Source of the DNA: Selaginella moellendorffii
Lineage: Eukaryota > Streptophyta > Lycopodiopsida > Selaginellales > Selaginellaceae
Direction of reading: 5' to 3'
Assembly (NCBI RefSeq): GCF_000143415.4
Contig: NW_003314288.1
Span: 1,904,042 to 1,968,041, forward strand
Length of the DNA stretch: 64,000 nucleotides
Part shown: one piece after another, positions 35,101 through 45,514 of the stretch
Layout: the number at the start of each line of letters is the position of its first letter
Numbering within the stretch: the stretch's first letter is position 1
Translations under genes and position numbers: made by a program
The notes under the pieces: generated by a model
Databases searched by the model: none
What the model was told of the DNA's origin: nothing
Seen by the model: only the letters and a program-made list of their open reading frames with translations

Positions 35101-35666
35101 GAAGCATGATCCAGCTCGGGCTGGACCCGGACGGAGTTACTTTCATCAGCTTGCTCTCCGGTTGCAGCTATGGAGGACTGGTGGGCGAAGCTTGCCAGTG
35201 TTTCTACTCGCTGGAGCACGACCATGGATTAAAACCGGGAGTGGAGCACCACCGGATAATAGTGGACGTTTTGGGACGAGCAGGCTGGCTCGATGAAGCC
35301 GAAAAGATGGCTGGAATGGCGAGCGACGAGAAAAATATCGAGGGTGGCACTGGTGCATGGACGAGCCTCTTAAGTTCGTGTAGAAACTTTGGAGACTCCG
35401 AGAGAGGCGCTCGAGCAGCGGCGGCGGCCTCGCAGCGGGAACCGGGCAGACCATCGTCTTATTTGATCCTCTCGAGTATCTACGCCGAAGAAGCCGCCGC
35501 TCGCGAGAGTGCTAGTTTCCTGGCTGGGAATGATCCGTCGAGCTGGGGTGCCGCGTGTGGGGAGATCACTCCAGTGGAGGACGATGAGGACGAGCTGATT
35601 AGCATCTCCAAGCTCGCTCGAATGGGTCCTCGGCGGCCAGGGAAGCCCGACGGTCTGGACGCTTGA
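32199..35666 (+). CDS. PLS-type pentatricopeptide repeat protein with N-terminal extension
   Basis: A single-exon protein of 1155 residues. From about residue 165 onward it is a chain of PPR units of the PLS type, with repeated cores such as NALISMYGKCGSIPDAKNVF, VVTWNALIAAYAQNG and ALVDMYGKCGNVEAAKEVF. It ends in an E-like region (HHRIIVDVLGRAGWLDEAEK ... GAWTSLLSSCRNFGDSERG) with no DYW domain. Such proteins bind single RNA sites in mitochondria or plastids and usually act in C-to-U editing or splicing. Residues 1-165 are different: about 100 residues with HGKGTKWPLEYSRKKWFLG and KLPPEIVEWHEQVKQAEMDR, then a Glu/Lys-rich coiled coil. That part looks like a separate small, basic, organelle-type protein. 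Confidence 0.9.
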   Translation: MHGAGSRIRRLHSGDAIVCRLIQVRHGKGTKWPLEYSRKKWFLGPPKLPPEIVEWHEQVKQAEMDRIEATRPDVVPPQPRIRGSSHIAVTLPRVHALKKKRGLAARREEDEEIAEEQEKKMEDKEEEDGECEEERRRKDEKLMDELVDYYRECAECGIVPEKSMGVKMAFKDYAYLFLQAGEDRDIVRGKWGHAHALSHGHRSNRYLGNCLMIMYNRCGYVHEAQKIFDDIVWKNVFTWTVLMKGYADFGEFERSVALFREMLARGEPANEYTFSCALTCLGALRMLEQGRVVDGIAREMSFSSRITAGNALISMYGKCGSIPDAKNVFDSMQERNVVTWNALIAAYAQNGLYREIEWLLPAMEVDGVRPNKISFMGISLAVPSFRDAFVSARQVHKRMFDLGLDLVGYTALVKMYGRCGQVEDAEVVFEGIPWKDVVAWTAMVTSFAQNGFSDRAFKCYRRMQLEGRVPNKITLLGIVDACDSAHRCREIRSRMEGAPFESDTSVKNALLSRFGRLGSIDDARDVFKSIGKRNLVSWNAMIFALVQHQKFEEVLDAYRQLQLDGEKADRISFIGVLDGCAMLEDLVEGKKAHRHVLEKGLSKDRMIRNALVNMYGRCSRVEKARQVFEKIEEKDIVSWNALASAAARHQLHDEVLELLREMDLEGVKADSITFIAVVVACGSLRALREGTEVHGRIYAAGLLNDSEKSRKLKTALVDMYGKCGNVEAAKEVFSSIRGRDDIPWTAMMSASVGNTVETLRLLQEMDLEGVKPSSIAYAVLLDAFTGPFALGDGERIHARISESWLHKNALLSISLVNMYARCGCLEQARKVFEQQGDDLDSVVLWNSMLAAFISQGHGYDALELSLRMDLEGVKPSETTFVALLEACSLVTDRQRGDKLYRRFRRSGFAPNVIVDTALVNLHSISGGSLEDIRTFFDKMKVKTQVSWSSMISAYARRGLSDEALELLGSMIQLGLDPDGVTFISLLSGCSYGGLVGEACQCFYSLEHDHGLKPGVEHHRIIVDVLGRAGWLDEAEKMAGMASDEKNIEGGTGAWTSLLSSCRNFGDSERGARAAAAASQREPGRPSSYLILSSIYAEEAAARESASFLAGNDPSSWGAACGEITPVEDDEDELISISKLARMGPRRPGKPDGLDA

Positions 35667-35799
35667 GGAGGAAAAAGAAGCAAACTACTATTTCCCTCCA
35701 AAAAGGAGGAAAACTTTCTGCTAGGTTGGGGCCAAGGTGGGATTTTGGAGTCGCCCTCTTGGATTTTGGGAGTAGCTTGTGCGATCTTTGGCGGCTGGG

Positions 35800-36502
35800 A
35801 TGAAGGTTTTGGCTTCCGAGCAAGGTGGGTCTGTTTCTTGCTTCCAGGGCTCGGCATTGTTGAGTTTACAAACGAGTTTTTCGCAGACTGGCAGATTGTG
35901 GACGACGATGGGTTTGTGTACAAGCGAGCGAGACGGGAGGAGGCGGCGGCCATAGAGAAAGTTACAGAAAATGAAGAAGAGGAAGAAGAAGAAGAAGAGG
36001 AAGACGAACTAGACGTTGTGAGTCCAGAGGAACTGCTGGCACAACGGCGAGAACTTCTACTCAAGAAGAAAGAAATGTAAGTTTTCTTTTTTCTCGCGTT
36101 TCATGAGATGTCTCGCACAGGTACGCTACAGAGCTCAGGCTCTGGGACGAACTCCTCTCGAGACAAGAAGAGATAAACGCCGCCACACTTCCTCCATCTC
36201 TTCCTTCGGCGGTGACGGACTCTCCGGCCATCATGCTCGGGGAGCCTCACTACGAACCATACGAAGAACTCTTGCAAGAGGTGTGTTGTGTGTAGATATT
36301 TCTTTTCTGGTAGCACTCCTAACGATTTCGCTTCGTCTCCAAGATCCAAGATCTAGAGTTTTTCATCCAAAAGTACACGAGCTTCTGCGAGAGAGCCGAG
36401 GACATGGTGATGCTGCTCAACGAGAAGATCAAAAACCACAGGTTGCAGCAGCTGCGCAGCCCTCGCCAGATCTTCCTGGAAACGACGACCAGCGCTGACT
36501 AA
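35800..36502 (+). CDS. Conserved small protein of unknown function (DDDGFVYKR motif)
   Basis: Four exons join in frame. Exon 1 (35800-35824) gives MKVLASEQ; a 62-bp intron ends at TTTTTCGCAG. Exon 2 gives DWQIVDDDGFVYKRARREEA, a poly-Glu run and LLAQRRELLLKKKEM. The third begins YATELRLWDELLSRQEEINA. The last gives IQDLEFFIQKYTSFCERAED and ends ETTTSAD, with the stop at 36500-36502. Total length is about 170 residues, mainly helical and likely coiled-coil. A WxxxxDDGFVYKR motif followed by basic residues occurs in plant proteins I cannot name. No function is assigned. The stop of the PPR gene is only 134 bp upstream. Confidence 0.65.
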
Positions 36503-36850
36503 AACGCTCGCCGATCCGACGGGTGGCACCCGGCCTTGTGACGGACGGCTCACACTAAATATACCAATCGCATATGCCCCCGCCAATTCAAAAAAGCGAG
36601 GGCTTGAGGGGCGCGACTTTTAGCACTCCAAAACCCCTGTGGTGGGGGCCGAGAGGAGGAAGAAGCCATGGATTCACGGATCACTCCCACCGATCAGTTG
36701 CAAACAAATTGGGAGCTGAGGCTGTGACGCGATTAGGATCAAAGAGGAGAGGAATCGAGATCACGCACCAAGGAAAGAGCCCAGAAGAGCGAGCACACCA
36801 GTCTAATCAACCGGATCAAAGAGACAAGGAAGATCTAGCTCCATCCAGCA
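36503..36850. other. Spacer: probable promoter of the SHIPPO gene
   Basis: 348 bp without a convincing gene. An open frame starting at 36574 crosses it, but only because it runs antiphase into the SHIPPO gene. Confidence 0.4.
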
Positions 36851-38044
36851 ATGCCTCGCCGACGAGAACGCACGCCCGGCCCGGGCGCCTACAACCAAGA
36901 CCACCGCCCCATCACGCCCTCCTCGCCGGCATTCACCATCGCCGGCAAGCGCACTGGCTCCCTCTACAACGACAGCCCCGGCCCGGGGACATACACACCC
37001 GGCCGACAATACGGCGCCCCGGCATTCACCATCCCCGGCCGCTACTCCGGCCCCTCCGACAACGAGAACCCCGGTCCCGGATCCTACGACACCGACTCCA
37101 ACTTCCTCTACAAGCGCGAGCCGGCCTACACCATCTCCTCCCGCAACCTGGGCAGCCACCGCGACATGAGCCCCGGCCCCGGACAGTACAACGTCCCGCG
37201 CGGGGAACACGGCCCTGCCTTCAGCATTGCCGGCAAGCGCTCCCCGCGGGCGGGGGAACGGTCCCCCGGCCCGGGGGCATACACCGCCGGCGACACCCGC
37301 CCGCGCAGCCCGGCCTACACCATCGCGGGGAAGTCGTCGCGTGTCGGCGGGGAGCAGACACCCGGGCCGGGGGCATATACCCCCGGCCCGGTGTCCAGGG
37401 GACCGGCCTTCACCATGCCGTTCCGGCGGGACTGGAAGCCCGGTGACCAGGGCCCTGGGCCCGGGCAGTACGAGTTTGAGACCGGGATCAAGGCCACCAC
37501 CAAGAGGATGCCGGCCTTCTCGATCGCTAGCAAGAGGGACTCGCGGATCTCGGAGCCGGGGCCGGGGCCCGGGACTTACACGCCGAGGACGAGGATCGCG
37601 CTGGACGCGCCGCCGGCCTACAGCATCGCCGGGAGGAGGGAGGTGAAGAACTTACACCCCACTCCCGGGCCTGGATCTTACAATGCCGACGAGAGGCTCC
37701 ACAGCCCGGCCTTCACCATCGCCGGGAAGAGGCCCAAGGGGCTCGGGGACAGCAACCCCGGGCCGGGAGCTTACACGCCGCGAGATATGTACAGCCCGCC
37801 GGCGTTTTCCATGGCGAGGAGGAGGCAGGACGGGCTGACGAGCCACACCCCCGGCCCGGCTCACTACCAGCCCAACGATTGCCTGTACAATGTGAGCAAG
37901 AAGCCGCCAGCTTTCTCAATGGGGATGAGGTACCTGAGGAGCGCCGGGGACGAGAGCCCCGGGCCGGGGTCGTATCGGTTGACAAAGTTGGACCGGGGAC
38001 CGGCGTTTGGGATGGGCAAGGCCGAGAGGTTCGACGAGGACTGA
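36851..38044 (+). CDS. SHIPPO (STPGR)-repeat protein, ODF3/CIMAP-like sperm flagellum protein
   Basis: A single-exon protein of 397 residues built from about 12 STPGR repeats: TPGPGAY, SPGPGTY, NPGPGSY, SPGPGQY and so on, about every 30 residues. Each is preceded by a PAFTIAGK-like segment. This is the layout of ODF3/CIMAP (SHIPPO1) proteins, which lie along or inside axonemal microtubules of sperm tails and cilia. Land plants with swimming sperm keep such genes while flowering plants have lost motile sperm, so it fits a lycophyte. Codon use is very GC-rich compared with the repeat regions. Expression in spermatogenous cells is inferred. Confidence 0.9.
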   Translation: MPRRRERTPGPGAYNQDHRPITPSSPAFTIAGKRTGSLYNDSPGPGTYTPGRQYGAPAFTIPGRYSGPSDNENPGPGSYDTDSNFLYKREPAYTISSRNLGSHRDMSPGPGQYNVPRGEHGPAFSIAGKRSPRAGERSPGPGAYTAGDTRPRSPAYTIAGKSSRVGGEQTPGPGAYTPGPVSRGPAFTMPFRRDWKPGDQGPGPGQYEFETGIKATTKRMPAFSIASKRDSRISEPGPGPGTYTPRTRIALDAPPAYSIAGRREVKNLHPTPGPGSYNADERLHSPAFTIAGKRPKGLGDSNPGPGAYTPRDMYSPPAFSMARRRQDGLTSHTPGPAHYQPNDCLYNVSKKPPAFSMGMRYLRSAGDESPGPGSYRLTKLDRGPAFGMGKAERFDED

Positions 38045-38408
38045 TCAAGGCGGTGGTGCTGTTTTGGCAACGTAAGCTCTGTTAACAAAAGGTTGGTTTT
38101 GATGAAAGAAACTTGCAAAAAAGAAAGCTCACCTCCTCCTGTGCTGCATTGCTCATTCAAGTTTGTTCCTCGGATCGGTTTCTCTCAAGCAGGCCAACGG
38201 AATGGAGGTTGTAGTCCGTCGACTGGGATGATCGTTGTTCTTGGTAGCTCCCTCGGTGAGACAAACAAAAGTTTTAGTTCTTTACACCTTCTAGCAGCCT
38301 GAGCGCAACCACGTGTCCGCGCCACTTGTCAAGAGCACAACCACATTATACTTGCTCAAATCGCCTGAGAGAACAAGTTTTAGCATTGCAAGAAAGAAAG
38401 AAATAAAG
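38045..38408. other. Spacer before the esterase-like gene
   Basis: 364 bp with no gene. An open frame continues upstream of the esterase start, from about 38313, but ATG at 38409 has the better context and matches family length. Confidence 0.4.
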
Positions 38409-39822
38409 ATGGGATCCTCACCAGCGGTTTCCAATGCCGTGTTCAAGGAGATTTCTCGCAGAGCCGTCCCCATCTCCCTCCACAATCCAGCTCGTGATCT
38501 TGCGCCTCTCATCGAACGCATCGCCAAGGCCAAGGTGGTGATGCTCGGCGAGGCCACGCACGGGACGCGCGAGTTCTACGAGTGGCGTCGCATCATCTCC
38601 GAGATCCTCATTGCCAACCACGGCTTCACCACCCTCAGCATCGAAGGCGACTGGCCACCGTGCCAAGAAGTCAACCGCTTCATCACCAAAAAGGTGAGTT
38701 CTTCCGCTAGTGCCGAGGAGCTCCTTGCAAAGTCATTCAGGCGATGGCCGACTTGGATGTGGGCCAACGACGAGTTCCGGGCGATGGTGGAGTGGATGAA
38801 GGAGTTCAACAGCACCCGACTGGACCGTGAGTCTCAGGTTCGTCTCTTCGGTCTGGATGTCTACTCGCTGTTCGACTCCATCGCGATTGTTCTGGACGAA
38901 GTGGCCAAGATTGACCCCGCTCTAGCTGAGAAAGCTAAGCATCACTACGCATGTTTCGATCCCTTCGAGGCAAACGAGGAAGAGTACCTGCAGTCCTTGG
39001 TGGAGTTCCCGGAGGGATGCCAGGCCGAAGCTCTCAGAGTTCTCAAGGATCTTCTGAAGAAGAGGATCGACGAAGAGACGGCAGCAGCGGATGGCGATGT
39101 CGTGTTTGATGCGCAACAAAACGCCAGGATCGTCCGGAACGCCGAGAGTTACTATCGGGCAATGGTGTATGGAAATGAGGACTCGTGGAACGTCCGCGAG
39201 AGCCACATGATGGAGACACTGGACCTGCTGCTGAAGACGAGGCCTCACAACAAGCTCATTGTCTGGGCTCACAACACCCACATCGGAGACTACCGCGCCA
39301 CCAACATGCGTAAGATGGGCCAGGTACTCGAGTTCTTTTTCTTCTCGTCACCTTTCAGCTTCCGACTTCCAGGTGAACATCGGCGGCCTGGTTCGTGAGA
39401 AATACGGTGAAAGTCAGGTAGCACTCGTAGGATTCGGTACCTTTAAAGGCTCGGTCATTGCTTCGTCCAAGTGGGCTGGTCCCATCCTGCAACTTCGTGT
39501 TCCGGAGGGCCGAGATGGCAGCTACGAGATGATAATCCGCGAGGCGGCTCAGCAGGAGAAAATTCCCGGCGACGCTTTCTACCTCCTGCTTGACGATTCG
39601 GAGGCAAGAAAAGTCCAGCACTGTCTATCAGAATGGAGAGGCCAGAGGGCCATAGGCGTGGTATATGATCCAAAGAAAGAAAAGTGGGGAAATTACGTAC
39701 CAACAATGTTGGCAAAGAGGTACGATGCTTTCATCTATATTCACGAGACCAAGGCGTTGAGGCCCCTTGGTGTGACGCCTGACCTTCACGTGCTTCCTGA
39801 AACTTATCCGAGTGGTCAGTAG
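38409..39822 (+). CDS. Erythromycin-esterase family protein
   Basis: Two exons joined by a 49-bp intron (39324-39372), about 454 residues. It starts MGSSPAVSNAVFKEISRRAV. The family signature VVMLGEATHGTREFYEWRR is near residue 40, with the Glu and His of the active site. Also present are TLSIEGDWPPCQEVNRFI, LFGLDVYSLFDS, a LIVWAHNTHIGD block and a C-terminal AKRYDAFIYIHETKALRPLG. It matches the whole erythromycin-esterase domain (PF05139), common in bacteria and rare in eukaryotes. Bacterial Ere enzymes open macrolide lactones, but most relatives have unknown substrates, so drug hydrolysis should not be assumed. The intron shows that it is a plant-resident gene and not contamination. Confidence 0.9.
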
Positions 39823-39966
39823 AATGAGAATTCTGAAAAAACGCAAAACAGGAGTGTGTGTATTTAACAAAAGCTTGTCTTCGAGGTTTTTCCATACCGT
39901 GAAATGGAGTTCTCTCTTTTTTTGCTACACATACCCGTGTCAGTTTCTATGCTTTTCTCTACTTTC

Positions 39967-41625
39967 TTATGCGCTTCGCCTCTGTCTAATAAGACCAGGG
40001 ATCTGCCAAGCTCCGGTTAGATAAATGGTTTTCATCGGAAAAAGGCTTACATCAATACCGTGCGCACCGATGCGGTTTCGAGCAACAAATGTAAGTACAA
40101 GAGACGAAAATTCTTCGGGCACGTCTTCCTGTTCAAGAATGTTCCAATCAACAAACTATAGAGCAGAAAACAAAAGAATGTTTTTACCTGTATCGCGTGA
40201 CCAGTGTGACGGACTACAATCATTTGAAACTTGCCTTGCATTTGTCCAATGGTAAGGGATCTGAAGCAATTATACGTTTGAGTGACATCGAAAGCAACTT
40301 CAAACATGCATACTTATCCAAACGGTCTGTTCCAGCCAGCAAGAGAACTTTTGCGACTGGTGCCGACAGAAAAATATCCGACAAACCTTCATACCTGCAA
40401 AGTAAAATAATCTCTTCAAAAATGGAAACAGTGTTTGTGCAAAAATGCAAATACCAGCCTCTCCAATGTCGTTCACTCTTTTCCAACGGTGTAAGCCACA
40501 CGTAACTGCAGGCAGAATAGATTGAACTGAAGCAAAAGAAAAAGCAAAAAAATAAATAAAAAATGAAACCGACCATTTTCTTTCTTCATTGTATTTCAAT
40601 GTTGGGGGGATCGAGACTCGAGCTGAGTCGATGTTCCTAAGCGAACCTCCTTTCACATTCCATTCTATCTGAACAAGCAAGTAAGGTATGATTTTACACT
40701 GGCCTTTTAGCTTACAGCTTTTTCAACACTGGGAAATGCTGGCGGACGGTTGGACAATAGTTTTTGCATATGTATCAAAGAAGCTATAGCTGTACCCTGG
40801 ACAAAGGAAATTATGAAGCTGGTATACAAGTTTTATCTCTTCTTACCTCTACGACATCGACGACAATAAGCCCGGCCAGCGTTCGAAGAACTCTTTTTGC
40901 AGCAACCCGAGTAGCAATCGCACCCCCCATGCTGGTAAAAAAAAACCAATTTAATAAATATCTCCGTAGCACTAGCAGCAAACCTGTGTCCGATTAACAC
41001 AATAGATGGTGGATCGTTTTTGTACATGGTCCTGATAACGTCGAGAACATCTTGGCATAAAGTCTGTGGAGGAACTTTTAGAAATAATATTGTCATGAAG
41101 ATCCTACCTCGGCAGATAAATCTAAGTCATCACTTGTGCGTGTCGAGCCATGACCTCGCATATCCATCGCAGCAACCTTGACTTTCTCTTTTAACATTCT
41201 TGCGGACAGCGCAAAAGATAGCCTGTAGGAAGAAAATCACAAGAGAAATCTAGAGAATTCATCGATGCTAAAGTTACCCGGAGGATCCGCCTCCGTGCAA
41301 ACAAAAAAGAACCGGTCCTTGTGTGCCCGCCAAGTAGACGTGAAAACTCTGTAGCAAATGCGAGGTCAAAAACAGGAAGAAAAAGAAACGAAGACGCGGC
41401 TCACATCTTGACCGATTTCAACATCTAGTTCCTCGTCGAAGTAATCTGTCCAAGGCAGAGCTCCAAATTTGCTCCTGGAGCTCCTGGGAAAGCAAATATT
41501 TGAGCCGAGAAAGCAAGCCAAAATCTCTCCACTTACCCCCAGGTTGGAATGCCGCTCGTCCCAGCACCGCCAGGCGATTGATCTTCCTCCCCGATCACTG
41601 GCGCCATCGCTGCGGCATCGGCCAT
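39967..41625 (-). CDS. PPME1: Protein phosphatase methylesterase 1 (alpha/beta hydrolase)
   Basis: A gene of about 10 short exons. Start MADAAAMAPVIGEEDQSPGG, then RSKFGALPWTDYFDEELDVE, and VLFCLHGGGSSG forming the oxyanion-hole region. Next is AAMDMRGHGSTRTSDDLDLS, then the nucleophile elbow IVLIGHSMGGAIATRVA. Later blocks include LLLAGTDRLDKY (acid region) and RHTGHAIQED (catalytic His). PPME1 removes the C-terminal methyl ester from the catalytic subunit of PP2A. The 3' end is uncertain: the frame can run through to a stop at 39967, or GTAAGC at about 40051 could be a splice donor. It converges on the esterase gene, with about 145 bp between stops. Confidence 0.88.
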
Positions 41626-41896
41626 TCTCCAAAAACCCTAGAGATTTAATTGTAGAAGAAACAGAGTTCGAATCCCTTGAAGAAAGTGATCATATAAACG
41701 CACCGTCGGATGAAACAAATCGACGGACGTGATTTGACCGTTATGATGCGCAATAGGGCTTGGCTCTGGGAGGTAGGCGATCAATCACATTCACTACTCT
41801 CCCTAGATGCCGATCGCGCAGGAAAATCGCTCCTCGCAGCTGCATTCTCGATCGGGCTCTAGATTAGATTGGAAGAAGATCGATCCAGGGCAGTAG
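41626..41896. promoter_or_regulatory. Divergent promoter between PPME1 and the coiled-coil gene
   Basis: 271 bp separate the two start codons, which point away from each other, so both promoters must share this space. No clear TATA box is seen for either direction. Confidence 0.5.
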
Positions 41897-44800
41897 ATGT
41901 CTCACGCTATGACGTGTTTGGATTCCCTGGACAGCCGGGAAGAGGAGCGATCCTTGAGGGGGAAGAACAGTGGCAGCAACGCTGGGACGTTGGACGAGCT
42001 AAATTTCTCCCACATCTTCGACTACAATGCGATCGAGCAAATCGCCAATGGGCTGGAGAAGATGGTCCAGTCCTGGAGCACTGCCCAGGAGGAGCGCGCA
42101 CAGGAGTATGTCCGGGTCTCGGTTTCGCTGGAAGACGATGACTCCTCCACGAAGAAAATCCCGGAAGCTCTCGACTTAAACTCGCTCAAGAACATGGACG
42201 AGTATGTGGAGGTCGCCCCGCCGCCAATGTCCGCCAGTGCTACTACCGCGACGATCAAGCCATCCTCCAAGAATTTCTCGAGGATTTCTCCGGCCGAGAA
42301 GAAGCTTTCTTCTTCCACGGCGAAAGCTTCCAGCTGGGAGAAGGAAAAATCCGACTTTGTTCCTCTATCTGAGAGGAAGGTTTCGCCACAGCCACCAAAG
42401 GCCGCGCCTTCTCCAGGACAGAGGTTTGGAGCTGGGATCACGAACAGGATCTCTGGCGGCTTCCAAAAGCCTGCCTCGCCATTCGAGAAGGAGATTAGCA
42501 GCGCTAGACCGGACTTTCTAAGCTCCATTCGCGGCGTGAACAAGCAAAAGGTGGTGGAACAGGAAAATGGTCGATATACTCCGAGGAAGAGCTCCCCCGA
42601 GGTGGCAACTTCTACAGCCAGTTCTCCGACCAGGCCTGAAGCTGGCCCGAGGAGGAACTTCCAGTGCCAGCTTCACAGGGATGCGAGCAATTCTCCTAAC
42701 AGGGTTGAAATGAGCCCGAAGAGGAACTTCCCGAGCCAACTTCACAGGGAAGTAAGCACTGCAAGCAGCTCTCCAAATCGGTCTGAAGTGAGCCCGAGGA
42801 GGAACTTCCCGAGGCAGTTTCAGAGGGAAGTAAGCACTGCAAGCAGTTCTCCAAACCGGTCTGAAGTGAGCCCGAGGAGGAACTTCGCGAGCCAACTTCA
42901 CAGGGAAGCAAGCACTGCAAGGAGTTCTCCAAGCCGGTGTGAAGTGAGGGACTTCCCGAGCCCGCTTCACAGGGAAGTGAGCACTGGGAGTATTTCTCCA
43001 AACAGGTCTGAAGTTATAAGCCCGAGGAGGAACTTCCCGTGTCAACTTCACAGGGAAGTGAGCCCGAGGAGGAACTTGTCGTGCCAAGTTCACGGTAGAG
43101 AACCGAGTCCTCCAAAAGGAGTCCCTCTGGAATCCAGTTTTGCGAGCTATGCGCAGCAGCACCAGAACGTAGACACTACTCCGAAGAGCTTCGTCAGTCT
43201 TAGCCCCGAGAGGAGCTTCGTCCAACCGAGCAATGGTTTCGAGACTTACAGTGACGCGGTGGAGATGCAAAGGGTGTACATCGATGTGGCTACAAACTTG
43301 GAGAGAGCTTTCTCTCAAAAAGAATGTAGTGCCAGGGACGCGAATGCTGGTGACAATTCTGCGACAACGACGAAGCTTTTCCAAGATTGTAGCACGGTAA
43401 CATCTAGTCCAGCGCAGAAGAATGAAACGAGTAGGGAGTCTCTGGAACTTCAAAACTCGTCGACACTTCTCTCGACACGGCAGAGCGTCCCCGAGGAGAG
43501 GAGCAGTAGAAACACCATCAACTTGAACGAGTCCGAGAGATTTACGATTGAAGACGTTCCTGAGTTCCAAGGGGATTGCAGTGGAAAGTATTCGGCAAGA
43601 AGCAGTCCTACAAAGCAGGATGCCGAGCCGGAGCAACCACAGCATTGCAAGGAAGAACAAGCCGACGATACTTTCATCACCTCCTCGAGTTACTGGCGTG
43701 TTGAGCCCGAGGCTCTGAACGCCGAGGTGGGACAAAGAGATGAAACCAGCGAGAAACAGCAGCCAAGGTCGCAAGAGTGCTCATATGTGAACGAGGCGTT
43801 GTACGAAAAGGCCGACTTCACAGCTGAGAGACCTTTGAAAAGAAAAAAGGAGACTTTGGAGGTGGTGCGAAATGCCGCAGGATACGAGTCCGAGTTTGAG
43901 ATGCATGAGTCTGCCGATTTCCCGTTCTTGATGGACAATGGCCACCCCGCTATAAGTGAAACCATTTTCATCGGTAAGACGTCGAAGCTCTCTTTTTTTT
44001 CGTTTCCGCTAACAAACTCTTGTGTTTTACAACAGCCGAGGATTGTTTTGAGCCTGTGCCGACCAGACAATTCCCCACATTTGTTAACGTCCCGGCACCG
44101 ATTGAGCTGGTATCTTCTATTCTTCCTGACGACCTTGTGTTTCGCAATTATATCTCACTCGCAGGATTTTGACGAATCGAAAGAAGCGTACAAGAGCAAA
44201 GTCGAGGAGCTTCAAATCGCTTTGCTAGAGTGTGCTGCAGAGTACGAAGTAAAGGTATGATTTTGTTTACCATATCTTTGTGCTGATTGTGAGGCCACAG
44301 ATGGTTGAAATGGAAATGAAAATGCTGCAAATGAAGTCCAAGTGCCAGGGCCTGGAACAAGAGTTACCGCAGTCTACAGGAAAGTCGGAGAAGGTATTCC
44401 AGTTGGCTTACGCACACGAGGCACTGACAAGGATTGAAAAGATCTCTGGACAGGAATGGACTACGAAACGGCTAGAAAACTACCGGAAGCAAAATCTTAA
44501 GCTGCAGCGGGAGAAGGAAATCATGTCCAGGGACATGGTGGAGCTCAGAAAAAAGGAAAGGTTTGGAACTTCGATCGTCACTTAGCTATCGACTGAGAAC
44601 ATACATTTTGCAGGCAACTGGATTTGTTACGGAAGAACTTGGAGGATTCATTGCAGAAAGTGAACTCTCTTCAAAGGTGATCATATCTTCATTGCGGTCG
44701 TAATTGTTTCTCCTCAACATACATTTGTGTGTCCATGACAGGGAGCTCGTGAAGAAGGAAGAGGAACTCGTTGATAGCCAGCTCAAAGAGAAGGAAGCCA

Positions 44801-45368
44801 GGGCCCATGTTTATCAAGTGGAGGCCACTTTGCAGCAAGCTGAAGCGTCGCAGATCGACCAGGGCTGTGTTGTGAGCTTGGTCATGGCGCTCAACCAGTG
44901 GTTGCAAAACGTGAAAAAGGTATGGTGATTCGTTCTCGTTTTTCTTTGAAGAACTTGATTTTTGGTTTCTCCAGCAGGCAGGCCTTGTCAAGTTTGATCC
45001 TCGGCATCAGCTCCAGGTATGGATTTTCCTATACTATGCAGCAACTTATCTCTAAATCCCTATAGATCCAACAATACGAAGACAGCCTCGCGAAGCTTTT
45101 GGACGAATACATTCCTCCAAAGGCGATACAGAACCTGATGACGAGGTCCAATCCCTCCCACGAAATTCAAAACGCTGGTGGCGATTTCAAGGGGAATTTC
45201 TACCTGGAAGATGCTCCAGTAGCAATTCCCCCATCGCCACCACTGCCACCGCCGCCACAGCAGGATTGTAGCAGCGTTTCTCCTCTTCGAGACAACAAGC
45301 GAGACAAAGAAGTCCAAGCTTTGCAAAACGAGCTCGAGAAACTGGCTTGCCGAAGAGCCACATTTTAA
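41897..45368 (+). CDS. Coiled-coil protein with a 26-residue tandem repeat, unknown function
   Basis: Start MSHAMTCLDSLDSREEERSL. A Ser/Pro/Lys-rich N-terminal half holds about seven copies of a 26-residue unit (SPRRNFPSQLHREVSTASSS then PNRSEV) between about 42640 and 43100. A second half is spread over about eight exons and is a long coiled coil: KVEELQIALLECAAEYEVK, EKIMSRDMVELRKKE-like helices and VKKEEELVDSQLKEKEA. A proline run follows (PPSPPLPPPP), ending VQALQNELEKLACRRATF. In-frame splice joins support the model. I cannot name the family; the basic, Ser/Pro-rich front and coiled-coil back resemble plant cytoskeleton-linked proteins, but that is only a resemblance. Confidence 0.75.
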
Positions 45369-45514
45369 ATGCAAAAGCGCGGGAGATGAGATCCCAGCCG
45401 TTGAACAGCAACGCATCTCCCCCGTCCGTTGAGCAAAAGAGATCTCGCCCGTCCGTTTGCCAAGAAGAAACCCTAGGTGGAGATCCCAAACGGCAATGGA
45501 AGAACCCTAAAGAG

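Noticed and set aside
36574-37446. A 290-codon frame overlapping the SHIPPO gene
   Set aside because: It is antiphase to the clear PGPG-Y repeat frame and only low-complexity Arg/Pro sequence.
42640-43100. Regular repeats that could suggest a CRISPR array
   Set aside because: The repeats are directly adjoining, translate in frame, and have no unique spacers; the DNA is eukaryotic.
42518-43774. A 418-codon open frame on the - strand with repeats
   Set aside because: Antisense image of the 26-residue tandem repeat in the coiled-coil gene.
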